Assembly (NCBI GenBank): GCA_022839625.1
Contig: JALHJL010000011.1
Location: 1-64,000, forward strand
Source of the DNA: Phycisphaerales bacterium
Lineage (GTDB): Bacteria > Planctomycetota > Phycisphaerae > UBA1845 > Fen-1342
Reading direction: 5' to 3'
Length of the DNA stretch: 64,000 nt
Within the stretch, counting starts at the first letter, position 1; each line of letters opens with the position of its first letter. The notes under the pieces are model-generated. The model did no database searches. It was not told where the DNA came from and saw only the letters and a list, made by a program, of their open reading frames with translations. A program made the position numbers and the translations under genes. Shown one piece after another: positions 26,048 through 35,127 of this stretch.

Positions 26048-28054
26048 ATGGGCGCTTGGGAATGGAAGACGCTTCGTGTTTTGAACGTAGGACTTGGCCG
26101 GCTGTTTGGCGGCCTGGTTGCCGCGGCCCTGGCGTCCGGCGTGGTGGCGGCCCAGAGTCCGGTCGGCCTCTCCGGCACACAGAAGCAAGATCAGCCGGGA
26201 CCGCGAGCCGCGTGGCCGTCGTACGTTGTCCCCGGCGAGGCGCAGATCAGCACGATGTACCACGATGGCAGCCAGATCGTGGTTGAGTCGGAGGGGCGCT
26301 GGTCGCTCGTGTGCGGCTCGAACCCCACCGGCGTCACCGCCGAGGATCTGAGGATCTGGGCGGAACTTCATGAAGCTGCCATGCGCGAAGGCCCGGTGAC
26401 GATCATTGACAATCCGAACCCGAGAGGCACACAGGTCAACATCGTGTTCGCCTTGGGGGGCTCGGTGCCGTCAGGGGCGGTGCCGGCCTTCGCTATGGCC
26501 GAGGCGTACCTCGAGGACAAGTTCTCAGACGACATCACGGTTGAGATCAGCGTCACGTTCGGCAACCTGGACCCGAACGTGCTCGGCTCCACGATGGTCA
26601 ACTACCAGACGGGCATCAGTTACACTAACTCGCGGGCCGGCCTGGTCAACGGTATGGATTCCGACGACGTGATCCAGCCCTGGCTGCCGACCGGCAGTTC
26701 CTGTCCCGCCCGGTACAACGGCACCTCCCCGAACATCACGCAGGTATCGTCCCTGCGCTGGGCGCGCGCGGCGTACAAGGCAGCCATCGGGTCCGTCAGC
26801 GGCTATGTTGGCAGTCATACCTACAACAACCTGATCGCGTGGGACTATGACCCGTCCGACGGCATTGATCCCGGGGCAACGTCTCTTGTGGACGTCGTGA
26901 TCCACGAGACCATCCACGCGCTGGGCTTCGTGTCGGCGGTCGATCTCGGCACCGGCATGAACGCGATGGACCTGTACCGATTTCAATTAACGGACGAGGG
27001 CGAGAACTACAACCCGGACACCTATGCGGACTTCCAGGTCGCCCCCCGCTTGCTCGCCTTCAACAGCCCGCCCGACGATCTGCACATCAGCGACCTCATC
27101 GTGGCCGAGTACCGCATGGAGGACGGCGATCCCTGGCAGGCCAGCCACTTCCGCGACGGCTCGCCGTACATCGGGATCATGTGCCCGACGATCGGCTCGG
27201 GCGTTACTCGCTACCCTGAGTTCTGCACGGCGGCGGACCTGGCCATGCTTGATGCGATCGGCTGGGACTACCCGCCCTGCACCGTGCCGCAGTTCACGCA
27301 GCAGCCTCAGAACACGAGCGGCTGTGTCGGAGGCACCGTGGAATTGACCGTGGCGGTAGACATTCCGAACCCGGGGTATCAATGGCGCAGGCTCGGCTCG
27401 CCCCTGGAGGAGAACGAGCACTACGTCGGCACGAACACGGCGACGTTGCAGATCGTGGGGCTGACCTACGACGACGTCGGCCCGGGATACGACTGCTACG
27501 TGACGAATCTGGACGATACGCGTTGCGGTGCTCTGTCGACGGCGGCCACCGTCGGCGCGTACACTCCCGTGACGATTAGCAGCCATCCGACTGACAAGAC
27601 GGTGTTCGAGTACAGCAACGTCAGCTTCTCCGTGACCGCGTCGGGCACCACCCCGCTCACGTACCGGTGGCGCCGCAACGGTGTCAACCTGAACAACGGA
27701 GGGAACATCTACGGGGCCACGTCGTCCAGCCTGGTGATTGTCGGCGTCCTAGCGGATCAGGCCGGCAGCTTCGACTGCCTGGTGACGAATCTCTGCGGCA
27801 CCGTGCCGAGCAACCCCGCCCAGCTCTGCGTGAACACCGGCTACGGCGCGTGGCGCGGCGACTTGAATTGCGATGGGGTGGTCAGCTTCGCCGACATCAA
27901 CCCGTTCATCCTGGCGTTGAGCAGCGGCGAGACGGTGTACTACAACACGTACCCGGACTGCCACTTCTACAACGCGGATATTAATTGCAGCGGTACCGTC
28001 GACTTCGGAGACATCAACCCGTTCGTCCAGTGCATTGTCGGCGGCTGTCCGTAG
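26048..28054 (+). CDS. Secreted zinc metalloprotease with Ig-like and dockerin-like modules
   Basis: The 668-residue product has a signal peptide (LFGGLVAAALASGVVAAQ) and a catalytic region with a zinc motif in VIHETIHALGFVSAVD (HETIH; a further His/Asp ligand is expected). Two Ig-like domains with paired Cys follow (CVGGTVELTVAV..., then CLVTNLCGTVPSNP). The C-terminus has two calcium-loop repeats, GDLNCDGVVSFADINPFILA and DINCSGTVDFGDINPFVQCI, the dockerin-like module typical of Phycisphaerae secreted proteins. It probably digests extracellular protein. ATG 26048 has GGGAG seven bases upstream. Confidence 0.75.
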   Translation: MGAWEWKTLRVLNVGLGRLFGGLVAAALASGVVAAQSPVGLSGTQKQDQPGPRAAWPSYVVPGEAQISTMYHDGSQIVVESEGRWSLVCGSNPTGVTAEDLRIWAELHEAAMREGPVTIIDNPNPRGTQVNIVFALGGSVPSGAVPAFAMAEAYLEDKFSDDITVEISVTFGNLDPNVLGSTMVNYQTGISYTNSRAGLVNGMDSDDVIQPWLPTGSSCPARYNGTSPNITQVSSLRWARAAYKAAIGSVSGYVGSHTYNNLIAWDYDPSDGIDPGATSLVDVVIHETIHALGFVSAVDLGTGMNAMDLYRFQLTDEGENYNPDTYADFQVAPRLLAFNSPPDDLHISDLIVAEYRMEDGDPWQASHFRDGSPYIGIMCPTIGSGVTRYPEFCTAADLAMLDAIGWDYPPCTVPQFTQQPQNTSGCVGGTVELTVAVDIPNPGYQWRRLGSPLEENEHYVGTNTATLQIVGLTYDDVGPGYDCYVTNLDDTRCGALSTAATVGAYTPVTISSHPTDKTVFEYSNVSFSVTASGTTPLTYRWRRNGVNLNNGGNIYGATSSSLVIVGVLADQAGSFDCLVTNLCGTVPSNPAQLCVNTGYGAWRGDLNCDGVVSFADINPFILALSSGETVYYNTYPDCHFYNADINCSGTVDFGDINPFVQCIVGGCP

Positions 28055-28395
28055 ACGTACTGCTCCAGCTCATGCCGTTCGTGCGTTGGCGCTCGACCAA
28101 GGCCGCAACGCTGTGTCGTTTGCGGTCGCGGGGGCCAGCGGCTGCGCCGCGGATTGACTCTGCAGAGCTGTGGCAGCGCCGAAGCGGGTCCTCCTTCCGC
28201 AGGGGATGAGGTCGGTGATGCGCGCGGCCGGCTGGGTGTGGATGCGCATCGACACATCACGGAAGCAAGCGAACGGATCAACGCCCACCAGCTTGCACGA
28301 GACGACCAGGCTGTGCAGAATGGCCGCGTTCTCGGCGCCGCCTTCGCTTCGCGTTCTGACGCCCGTAGCCGAATCGCGCGCCGTGATTTGGCAGT

Positions 28396-28483
28396 CCGTT
28401 GAAGGCGGGGACAAGCACCACGAGAGAATCTTGCAGCGCTACCGCGCAGGCCCACCGGCGCGGAGCCAGTCCCCTGATACCGT
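28396..28483 (+). repeat. Dispersed ~90-bp element, copy A (diverged right end)
   Basis: It starts with CCGTTGAAGG and shares the core GCAGCGCTACCGCG and the block CGCGGAGCCAGTCCCCT with the copies at 32710 and 36643. Its right end has lost the CAACGG terminus. The rest of 28055-28554 has no gene I can support. Confidence 0.65.
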
Positions 28484-28554
28484 TCCCGACGTTATCCAGC
28501 CGTGCGGAGCGGCCCCGCAGCCAGTGCCGCAGACGCCGCCGACCCGCCGTTCTA

Positions 28555-28583
28555 TTGACGCCCCGGCGCTGCGCTGCTATTTT
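28555..28583 (+). promoter_or_regulatory. Promoter of the etfBA-acd operon
   Basis: TTGACG (28555-28560) and TATTTT (28578-28583) are separated by 17 bases. The start of transcription would be about 38 bases before the etfB start. Confidence 0.65.
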
Positions 28584-28627
28584 CCCCACCGATTCCCCGG
28601 CAGAAACGAGTGAGCGGGAGATCGGCA

Positions 28628-29560
28628 GTGCCTTACCACAGCATCGTTTGCATCAAGCAAGTGCCCGACACCGCCAATGTTACGGCGGAGGCGATGAAGG
28701 CCGACGGGACGGTGAACCGCGCCGCCCTGCCGGCCATCTTCAACCCGGACGATCTCCGGGCACTGGAGATCGCGCTAACCGTGCGCGACCGGCATGGCGG
28801 AACGGTGACCGCACTCACCATGGGGCCGCCGATGGCCGCCGCCGCGCTGCGGGAGTGCCTGTACCGCGGCGCCGATCGCGCGATCCTCCTGACCGACCGC
28901 CGGGCCGCCGCGAGCGACACGCTCGCGACCAGCTACATCCTCAGCCAGGCGATCAAGACGATCGGCAACTACGATTTCGTCTTCTGCGGCCGGCAGGCGA
29001 TCGACGGCGACACGGCCCAGGTCGGGCCGCAGTGTGCCGAGAAGCTCGGCATCCCCCAGGTGACGTACCTGGAGCAGCTTGTCGAGCTGCGCGACCGCAC
29101 GGCCCGCATCCGGCGGAACGTAGGCAACGGCTGGGAACTGGTCGAGGTGCGGCTGCCGGTGCTCGTCACCGTGCTCGACACTGCCGCGGAGCCGCGGCCG
29201 CCGGCGGCGCGCCGGGTGATGAAGTACAAGCGGGCACGGGTGCGGGCCGAGCTCGAGGCCGCGGTCAAGGCCGAGTCCGAGGCGGCAGCCGGCGGCAAGC
29301 CGCTGCCGGCGGACCAACTCGATGCCGAGGTGGAGCGGCGTGCAGAGCGGCTGCGTTGTGCGGGGCTGATGATGGAGCAGTGGAACCTGGACGATATCCG
29401 GGCCGACCTGGCGTGGTGTGGCCTGTCCGGCTCGCCGACGAAGGTCCACCGCGTGCAGGCGATCGTGCTGACCAAGAGCGGCTACACCGAGATTCCGGCG
29501 ACCGAGGAGGGCGTGCGGCGGCTGATTCGCGAGCTGGTCGTGGACCATACGCTCGGATGA
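28628..29560 (+). CDS. etfB: Electron transfer flavoprotein subunit beta
   Basis: The 310-residue beta subunit binds AMP or FAD and, with EtfA, carries electrons from acyl-CoA dehydrogenase. Family landmarks are VCIKQVPDT at the N-terminus, DLRALEIAL, the RGADRAILL segment and FCGRQAIDGDTAQVGP. GTG 28628 is chosen because GGGAG lies seven bases upstream; GTG 28610 is also in frame. At 310 residues it is about 50 longer than usual (near 255), due to a charged helical insert rich in Glu and Ala around bases 29215-29400. The downstream gap to etfA contains facing heptad arrays. Confidence 0.92.
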   Translation: MPYHSIVCIKQVPDTANVTAEAMKADGTVNRAALPAIFNPDDLRALEIALTVRDRHGGTVTALTMGPPMAAAALRECLYRGADRAILLTDRRAAASDTLATSYILSQAIKTIGNYDFVFCGRQAIDGDTAQVGPQCAEKLGIPQVTYLEQLVELRDRTARIRRNVGNGWELVEVRLPVLVTVLDTAAEPRPPAARRVMKYKRARVRAELEAAVKAESEAAAGGKPLPADQLDAEVERRAERLRCAGLMMEQWNLDDIRADLAWCGLSGSPTKVHRVQAIVLTKSGYTEIPATEEGVRRLIRELVVDHTLG

Positions 29561-29680
29561 GATGAGCGATAAGTGATAAGAGATAAGTGATAAGAGATAA
29601 GGGCTGCGTGCGGAACCTCCCGGGGCAAAGCGTCCAAGCGCGTCACTCATCTTTCATTCCTTATCTCTTATCTTCTGACT
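29561..29680. repeat. Facing heptanucleotide arrays between etfB and etfA
   Basis: Six consecutive heptads run from 29561 to 29602: GATGAGC, GATAAGT, GATAAGA, GATAAGT, GATAAGA, GATAAGG. On the opposite strand a second array (about 29645-29680) reads GTCAGAA, GATAAGA, GATAAGG, AATGAAA, GATGAGT. As a result 29589-29602 and 29659-29672 form a perfect 14-bp inverted repeat with a 56-base loop. No T-tract follows the stem. Confidence 0.85.
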
Positions 29681-29689
29681 AGGTGCCTG

Positions 29690-30724
29690 ATGATTTCTGT
29701 GAATCGCAGTGGTGAGGTCTGGGTCTTCGCCGAACAGGAAGACGGCTCCGTGCACGACGTCGCGTTGGAGCTGTGCGGCAAGGCCCGCGAGCTGGCCGAC
29801 CGGCTCGGCGTGCGGATGGGGGTCGTGCTGGCCGGCTGGAACGTTCGCGAGCTTTCGTACCGGTTCATCGGACACGGGGCGGACCGCGTGTACCTCGTGG
29901 AGGACCGGCGGCTCGAACACTACCAGACCCAGCCGTACGCGCGGACCGTCTGCACGCTGATCGAGAAGCACAAGCCGCAGATCGTGCTCTTCGGCGCGAC
30001 CGCGCTCGGCCGCGACCTGGCCCCGCGCTGCGCCTCGCAGATGCGCTGCGGACTGACCGCCGACTGCACCGACCTCGACATCGCCGACGTGCCCGACCCG
30101 GCCGCGAAGACGACGCACAAGAGCCTCCTGCTTCAAATTCGACCGGCGTTCGGCGGCAACATCATCGCCACGATCATCAATCCCGAGCGCTGGCCGCAGA
30201 TGGCGACCGTGCGCGAGGGCGTCATGCCGCTGCGCGAGCCGAACCTGCAGCGCAAGGGCGAGATTGTCGCGGAGAAGGTCGCGTTCGAGGAGCAGGACTT
30301 CGCGGTCCGGCTGATCGAGCGGCACCGCGAGCCGCGGAAGGTGAACCTCAAGGGCGCGCGGACGATCGTCGCCGGCGGCGGCGGCGTCGGCAGCAAGGCG
30401 AACTTCAAGCTGATTCACGATCTGGCGGGCGCGATCGGCGGGGCCGTGGGGGCGTCGCGGGCCGCGGTCGATGGCGGGTTCATCGACAAGGCCCACCAGG
30501 TCGGGCAGACCGGCACGACGGTCCGGCCGGCGTTGTACATCGCGTGCGGCATCAGCGGCGCGATCCAGCACCGGGCCGGCATGGAGGAGTCCGCCAAGAT
30601 CGTGGCGGTGAACTGGGACAAGGAGGCGCCGATCTTCGGCGTGGCCCATTACGGCATCGTCGGCGACCTGAACCAGGTGATTCCGATGATGGTCAAGGCG
30701 ATCAAGGAGCGGCCGAAGGAGTAG
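29690..30724 (+). CDS. etfA: Electron transfer flavoprotein subunit alpha
   Basis: The 344-residue alpha subunit has the C-terminal FAD-binding signature GQTGTTVRPALYIACGISGA followed by IQH and GM, preceded by GARTIVAGGGGVGS. The N-terminal half is the Rossmann-like Etf domain. With EtfB it should shuttle electrons from the adjacent acyl-CoA dehydrogenase to the respiratory chain, though no Etf:quinone oxidoreductase gene is in view. The stop TAG is followed by CGGTGACCGG and then two GC-rich hairpins. Confidence 0.93.
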   Translation: MISVNRSGEVWVFAEQEDGSVHDVALELCGKARELADRLGVRMGVVLAGWNVRELSYRFIGHGADRVYLVEDRRLEHYQTQPYARTVCTLIEKHKPQIVLFGATALGRDLAPRCASQMRCGLTADCTDLDIADVPDPAAKTTHKSLLLQIRPAFGGNIIATIINPERWPQMATVREGVMPLREPNLQRKGEIVAEKVAFEEQDFAVRLIERHREPRKVNLKGARTIVAGGGGVGSKANFKLIHDLAGAIGGAVGASRAAVDGGFIDKAHQVGQTGTTVRPALYIACGISGAIQHRAGMEESAKIVAVNWDKEAPIFGVAHYGIVGDLNQVIPMMVKAIKERPKE

Positions 30725-30735
30725 CGGTGACCGGT

Positions 30736-30803
30736 CCCCCTCCCTGGCAGGGAGCGGGGGGAGTGAAGAGAGAACCCTACCCTCTCCCTAGGAGGGAGGG
30801 GGG
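30736..30803 (+). repeat. Two GC-rich hairpins between etfA and acyl-CoA dehydrogenase
   Basis: CCCCC-TCCCT pairs with AGGGA and GGGGG around 30736-30760 (two-base bulge). A second, similar hairpin built from CCTCTCCCT and AGGGAGGGGGG occupies about 30781-30801. The two look like diverged tandem copies of one unit. They lack T-tracts and probably act on mRNA stability or differential expression. Confidence 0.6.
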
Positions 30804-30816
30804 TTGAGAGGCTGCC

Positions 30817-32658
30817 ATGCCCAACTTCTTCCTCGACAACGACGACATCCTGTTCCTCTTCGACCACTTCGACCTGGGCGAGCTGGCCCGCGTTCAGGAG
30901 CGCGGTTTCGCCGACGCCCAGGCCGGCATCGACTACGCCCCCGTTGACGAGGCCGACGCGGCCGACAATTACCGGCGCGTCCTCGAGATCGTCGGCGACG
31001 TGGCCGGCAACACCATCGCGCCGCGCGCCGAGCAGATCGACGACGAGGGCAACACGCTCAACGAGGATGGCACAGTCACCCTGCACCCCCTCGTGGCCGA
31101 CAACCTCCGCAGCCTCGCCCAGGCCGACCTGATGGGTTTCACCCTGCCGCGCAAGTACGGCGGCCTGAACTGCCCGAACCTGGTCTACACGATGGCGATC
31201 GAGATGGTCAGCCGGGCCGATGGGTCGCTGATGAACATCTTCGGCCTCCAGGGCATCGCCGAAACGATCAACGCATTCGCCGACGACGCGATCAAGGACG
31301 AATACCTGCCGCGTTTCGCGCGCGGCGAGGTCACCGGCGCCATGGTTCTCACCGAGCCCGACGCCGGCAGCGACCTCCAGGCGATCCGCCTCCGCGCCAT
31401 CGAGGACGAGGACGGGCGCTGGTATCTCCGCGGCGTGAAGCGGTTCATCACGAACGGCTGCGGCGAGGTGTTGCTGACACTGGCCCGCAGCGAGCCGGAC
31501 ATCTCCGACGGCCGCGGCCTGAGCCTGTTCGTGTCCGACCGCAGTCCGCGCGTGCGCGTGCGGCACCTGGAGCACAAGCTCGGCATCCACGGCTCGCCGA
31601 CCTGCGAGCTGGTGTACGACGACCTGCCGGCGAAGCTGATCGGCCAGCGGCAGCGCGGCCTGATTACCTACGTCATGGCCCTGATGAACGGGGCGCGCGT
31701 CGGCATTGCGGCCCAGTCGCTCGGCATCGCCGAGGCCGCCTACCGGCTGGCGCGGACGTATGCGAATTCGCGCAAGCAGTTCGGGGGGCCGATCGAGCGC
31801 CTGCCCGCGGTGGCCGAGATGGTCACGGACATGAAGATCCAGCTCGAAGCCGCCCGCGCGCTGACCTACGAAACCAGCCGGATCTGCGACCTCGAGAACA
31901 ACAACATGCTGGTCCTCGAGTTGCAGGGCGGGGTGGGCGCCCCGCCCGCCAGCAAGGAAGAACTCAAGCAGCGCAAGGACCTGGCCCGGACGCTCAAGCG
32001 CCTCAACGGCATGTTGACGCCGATGGCCAAGTACTACGCGTCGGAGATGTGCAACCGCGTAGCCGACACGACGATCCAGGTGCTCGGCGGCTCAGGCTAT
32101 ATGCGCGATTATCCCGCCGAGCGATACCTCCGCGATGCCCGCATCACCAACATCTACGAGGGTACGAGCCAGCTCCAGGTCGTCGCCGCCGTCCGCGGGG
32201 TGTGCTCAGGCGCCTTCGAGCGGCGGATGGCGGAGTTCGAGGAGCTTCAGTACACCGACCCCTTGCTGGCGGAGTTGAAGGCGAAGCTGATCGCCGGGCG
32301 CGAGGAGGTGCTCAAGGCGATCGCGTATGTGAAAAGCCAGGGTACGGACTACCTCGATCTGTCCGGCCGCAAGCTGGTCGATGCCGCCGCCGCGGTGTAC
32401 ATCGGTCACCTCTTCCTTCAGCAGGCCGCCGCGGCGCGCGTGCCGTTCGCGATGCCCGGCTGCGGCACCGGCGTCCAGCCCATGCTGGGCTCGGACCGGC
32501 TCGCCGCCCTCCGTGCTCGCAAGGCGCGCGTCGCACGCCGCTTCATCAACGCGGAGATGCCGAGGGTCCGCCTCAACTGCGAGGTGATTGCAACCGGCGA
32601 CCGCACGCCGCTGGAGGAATACGCCCTCCTCGCCGGCCCGGTGCCTCCGAAAGATTGA
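30817..32658 (+). CDS. Acyl-CoA dehydrogenase, long form
   Basis: The 613-residue flavoenzyme oxidises acyl-CoA to enoyl-CoA. Visible motifs are MVLTEPDAGSDLQ (FAD contact), KRFITNG, the VADTTIQVLGGSGYMRDYPA block and the catalytic-loop NIYEGTSQLQ with the base Glu. The family is usually near 380-400 residues. Here about 200 extra residues include an N-terminal 80-residue extension and a C-terminal helical domain, as in the long bacterial ACADs. The substrate chain length is unknown. It is the third gene of the etf operon and very probably the direct electron donor to EtfBA. Confidence 0.9.
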   Translation: MPNFFLDNDDILFLFDHFDLGELARVQERGFADAQAGIDYAPVDEADAADNYRRVLEIVGDVAGNTIAPRAEQIDDEGNTLNEDGTVTLHPLVADNLRSLAQADLMGFTLPRKYGGLNCPNLVYTMAIEMVSRADGSLMNIFGLQGIAETINAFADDAIKDEYLPRFARGEVTGAMVLTEPDAGSDLQAIRLRAIEDEDGRWYLRGVKRFITNGCGEVLLTLARSEPDISDGRGLSLFVSDRSPRVRVRHLEHKLGIHGSPTCELVYDDLPAKLIGQRQRGLITYVMALMNGARVGIAAQSLGIAEAAYRLARTYANSRKQFGGPIERLPAVAEMVTDMKIQLEAARALTYETSRICDLENNNMLVLELQGGVGAPPASKEELKQRKDLARTLKRLNGMLTPMAKYYASEMCNRVADTTIQVLGGSGYMRDYPAERYLRDARITNIYEGTSQLQVVAAVRGVCSGAFERRMAEFEELQYTDPLLAELKAKLIAGREEVLKAIAYVKSQGTDYLDLSGRKLVDAAAAVYIGHLFLQQAAAARVPFAMPGCGTGVQPMLGSDRLAALRARKARVARRFINAEMPRVRLNCEVIATGDRTPLEEYALLAGPVPPKD

Positions 32659-32709
32659 TGGGAAGCCGGTCGCGAACCTCAGCCGAGGGACGACGGCACC
32701 CCTGCCAGC

Positions 32710-32799
32710 CCGTTGAGAAAGCGTACCGGCACCGCGAGAGACCCACGCAGCGCTACCGCGAAAGCTCGCTGGCGAGGAGCCAGTCCCCTATTTCAACGG
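32710..32799 (+). repeat. Dispersed ~90-bp element, copy B
   Basis: It begins CCGTTGAGAAAG and ends CTATTTCAACGG, so the ends are imperfect inverted repeats. The interior carries CACGCAGCGCTACCGCG and GAGGAGCCAGTCCCCT. It sits between convergent genes. Confidence 0.75.
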
Positions 32800-32803
32800 A
32801 GAC

Positions 32804-33577
32804 CTACGCCGTCGGCTGGCCGCGACGGTTGGTCACCCGGGCCACGGCGCGGTTGGCCAGGTGGCCGATCACGAAAACCGCGACCAGCGTGGCGGCGAGC
32901 CCGATCAGCCACAAAGCCCGCCGGTGCGGTGTTTCCGCCGTGACCTCCTGAAGCCCCATTGCGAAGAACACGACCGCGCAGGTACGCGGCGCCAGGCCGA
33001 CCACCGTGCCGATCACATACGCCAGCGGGTGTACCCGCGTGGCGGCAAAGAGGAAGTTGGTCAGCGCGAACGGCGATAACGCCAGCCGCACGAGCAAGAC
33101 GATCAGCAACGCCCGCCAGAACCCGCTGCCGACCAGCGCGTCGTACACGGCCTTCCATTTCGGCTTCTCGGCGATCAACCGCACGGCCCGCTGGCCGGTC
33201 GCCCGAAGACCGACCGCGTACCCCACGAGGGCCGCGCCCAGTACGCCGCAACACGCCGCGGGTGCGCCGGCGGCGAACCCGAACGTCCATCCGCCGAGCG
33301 CCGATTGAATGTGGGTGGGAAAGATGGCCAGGCCCGCAGTCAGCATGAATCCGAGGATGTAGATCATCAGCCCCGGGGTACCCAGGTCTCTGAGCCAGGG
33401 GCCGATGAGGTTGAACATCGACGCGAGCGTCACGAAGCCGATCATCGGCAAGGTGGAGGCGATCAGCGCGAGCGGTCCGGCGGGACCCAACCGCCGCAAC
33501 GCGCTGCGCGTGTCGCGCAGCACCTCGCCCAGCGTCGGCTCTCCGGGCGGCGCGAGGTCGTCCGGCTTGTCGTGCAT
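32804..33577 (-). CDS. TVP38/TMEM64 (SNARE-associated, DedA-superfamily) membrane protein
   Basis: The 257-residue membrane protein has about six hydrophobic segments. It shows the family pattern: a glycine-rich re-entrant region (LGGWTFGFAAGAPAACCGVL), a polar loop, then FWRALLIVLLVRLALSPFAL and NFLFAATRVHPLAYVIGTV. Members of this superfamily act in lipid or undecaprenyl-phosphate translocation; which one applies here is unknown. ATG 33577 has GGAG six bases upstream and is preferred over ATG 33583 and 33646. It converges on the acyl-CoA dehydrogenase gene with a repeat element between. Confidence 0.7.
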   Translation of the reverse strand: MHDKPDDLAPPGEPTLGEVLRDTRSALRRLGPAGPLALIASTLPMIGFVTLASMFNLIGPWLRDLGTPGLMIYILGFMLTAGLAIFPTHIQSALGGWTFGFAAGAPAACCGVLGAALVGYAVGLRATGQRAVRLIAEKPKWKAVYDALVGSGFWRALLIVLLVRLALSPFALTNFLFAATRVHPLAYVIGTVVGLAPRTCAVVFFAMGLQEVTAETPHRRALWLIGLAATLVAVFVIGHLANRAVARVTNRRGQPTA

Positions 33578-33697
33578 GGTCATCTCCGGCTCGCGGGCAA
33601 CCGCGAGGGAGTGTAGCCGCGCGGGGCACCCGCGGCCACTATGCACCCCGCGGACCGGCAGCGCGGCGCGGCCGGCGGATGCAAACGACGGCGTACG

Positions 33698-33706
33698 TGC
33701 TAAGAT
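33698..33706 (+). promoter_or_regulatory. Extended -10 box before tRNA-Leu
   Basis: TGCTAAGAT is an extended -10 element (TGnTAAGAT) ending ten bases before the tRNA 5' end. No clear -35 box is seen. Confidence 0.55.
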
Positions 33707-33715
33707 GAAGCGCCC

Positions 33716-33797
33716 GCGAGAGTGGCGGAATTGGCAGACGCACCAGATTTAGGTTCTGGCGGGGCGACCCGTGCGGGTTCGAATCCCGCCTCTCGCA
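33716..33797 (+). tRNA. tRNA-Leu (UAG anticodon)
   Basis: The acceptor stem GCGAGAG (33716-33722) pairs with CTCTCGC (33790-33796), with discriminator A at 33797. The anticodon stem CCAGA/TCTGG flanks the loop TTTAGGT (33748-33754), giving anticodon UAG at 33750-33752. A variable arm lies between, and the T arm is GCGGG-TTCGAAT-CCCGC. CCA is not encoded. Its 3' half is overlapped on the opposite strand by the end of the FtsB-like gene. Confidence 0.95.
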
Positions 33798-34327
33798 GTG
33801 TCCTCCGGGCGGTTGGCGCCCGCGCCGAGCAGCACAATCCCGGCGAGGATCAGCATTCCGCCCGTGCCCATCAGCCACGGCCGCGTCCGCTCATCGACAA
33901 ACAAGTGCGCCTGCGGGTAGCGCTGCATCGCCCGTTCCACGAACACGCCCAATTCCGGCCAGAGTTCCGGCGCCGCGCCCGCGGAGACGGTCGGCGAGCG
34001 CTGCTGGGGCGCGGACGTTTCGCCCGGCGCGGGCCCGTTGTCGATCCAGATCGTCTCCACCTCCGGCACCTTGATCGCGTTGCCGAAATCCTGCTCGGCC
34101 AGCCGCAGGACGTACGCGGGATCGTCGTTCACGTGCTCGATCTGCTTGCGGACCACCTGCAAACGCTGTTGCAGCGCCTCGAGGTACGCCGCGCGCGCCC
34201 GGAGACACTCGAGCTGCGCCTGACGTTCCAGCCAGGCCGGCAACACCAGGCACGGGGCCAATGCCGCCGTCCCCAGCAGGAGCATCAGCCAGAACAGGGC
34301 GGTGTTGACGAGGGAGGGCCGGGTCAT
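33749..34327 (-). CDS. FtsB/DivIC-like membrane protein with coiled coil
   Basis: The 192-residue product has an N-terminal transmembrane segment (LFWLMLLLGTAALAPCLVL), a coiled coil (LECLRARAAYLEALQQRLQV) and the DDPAYVLRLAEQDFG signature typical of septum-formation initiators. It may therefore be a divisome component; this is an inference from pattern. Unlike FtsB it has a second membrane segment near the C-terminus (GTGGMLILAGIVLLGAG). The last 13 or so codons run antisense through tRNA-Leu and the TAA stop lies within the tRNA anticodon loop. Confidence 0.6.
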   Translation of the reverse strand: MTRPSLVNTALFWLMLLLGTAALAPCLVLPAWLERQAQLECLRARAAYLEALQQRLQVVRKQIEHVNDDPAYVLRLAEQDFGNAIKVPEVETIWIDNGPAPGETSAPQQRSPTVSAGAAPELWPELGVFVERAMQRYPQAHLFVDERTRPWLMGTGGMLILAGIVLLGAGANRPEDTARGGIRTRTGRPART

Positions 34328-34442
34328 GTTCGCCTATCCTGCCTCGCGGGACGTGCGCAGCCACGGGCGCGGAGCAACGGAGCGCCGGGAACGACTTGCA
34401 GGCGGGGCAGCGCGGGAAGCGAGTTCCTTCTTCACGGCGTCT

Positions 34443-34916
34443 TCAGTCCTGTGGCGCGGGGACGGGGGCGCCGCTGTCGCTGCTGGGAGCCAGCAGATCG
34501 GGCGCGGGCGGCAGCGGCGCGGGACGCGTGATGAGAACCAGGCAGACGAGGAACCGGTCGGTGCGTGAGTTGGCGTCATGGTGGCCAATCACCTCCACGG
34601 TGTCGCCGACCTGAATCGCATCCGGCGCGCTGTACTGGTCGTTAACGTATACCTCGGCGTCGGTGCTGAGCAGGCACTGGACCGTCGGGTTCTCACCCAG
34701 TTCCGGCCGCCCGGGGATCGGGCGGATCGTGAGCTGCCCCAGTTCCACTTGCTGGGACTGGACCACACCCGTGATCGCGTCGTGCCGGTTCGTGGGGAGC
34801 TGCCGCTCGCAACTCCATGCCAGCCCGAGCAGCGCCGGCAGTAGCAGACAACGTGCGCCGCGGATGCGCCCTCGTTTGACGCGCGCGAGCGGTCTGGACA
34901 CCATTGCATCGTCCAT
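34443..34916 (-). CDS. Small lipoprotein, unknown function
   Basis: The product is up to 157 residues, with a basic N-terminus, a hydrophobic core and a lipobox-like LAWSC. A compact beta-rich domain follows, of which VNDQYSAPDAIQVGDTVEVI recalls an OB-like fold, then a Pro/Ala-rich tail. No family is recognised. ATG 34916 and ATG 34904 are both possible; neither has a strong ribosome binding site. The FtsB-like gene starts 115 bases downstream on the same strand, so they may be co-transcribed. It is divergent from htpX. Confidence 0.6.
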   Translation of the reverse strand: MDDAMVSRPLARVKRGRIRGARCLLLPALLGLAWSCERQLPTNRHDAITGVVQSQQVELGQLTIRPIPGRPELGENPTVQCLLSTDAEVYVNDQYSAPDAIQVGDTVEVIGHHDANSRTDRFLVCLVLITRPAPLPPAPDLLAPSSDSGAPVPAPQD

Positions 34917-35127
34917 CGGTCAATCTGGCAGGCACCGCCTGTCGCCGGAGGCCGGCCGCCGGCGCGAACCGGTGCCCCGCTCGTGCGAACTATAATACAG
35001 CAAACGGGTTGTGTCGATTCCCGGCCTTCGTGCGGGCGGGAACTCCGGTGGCACGGCGCTTGCCGTAAGGGCCGAGGAGGCGGCGCCTGCGGCCGGGCGC
35101 CGCGGGAGTGTTGTGGAGGTACTGACG

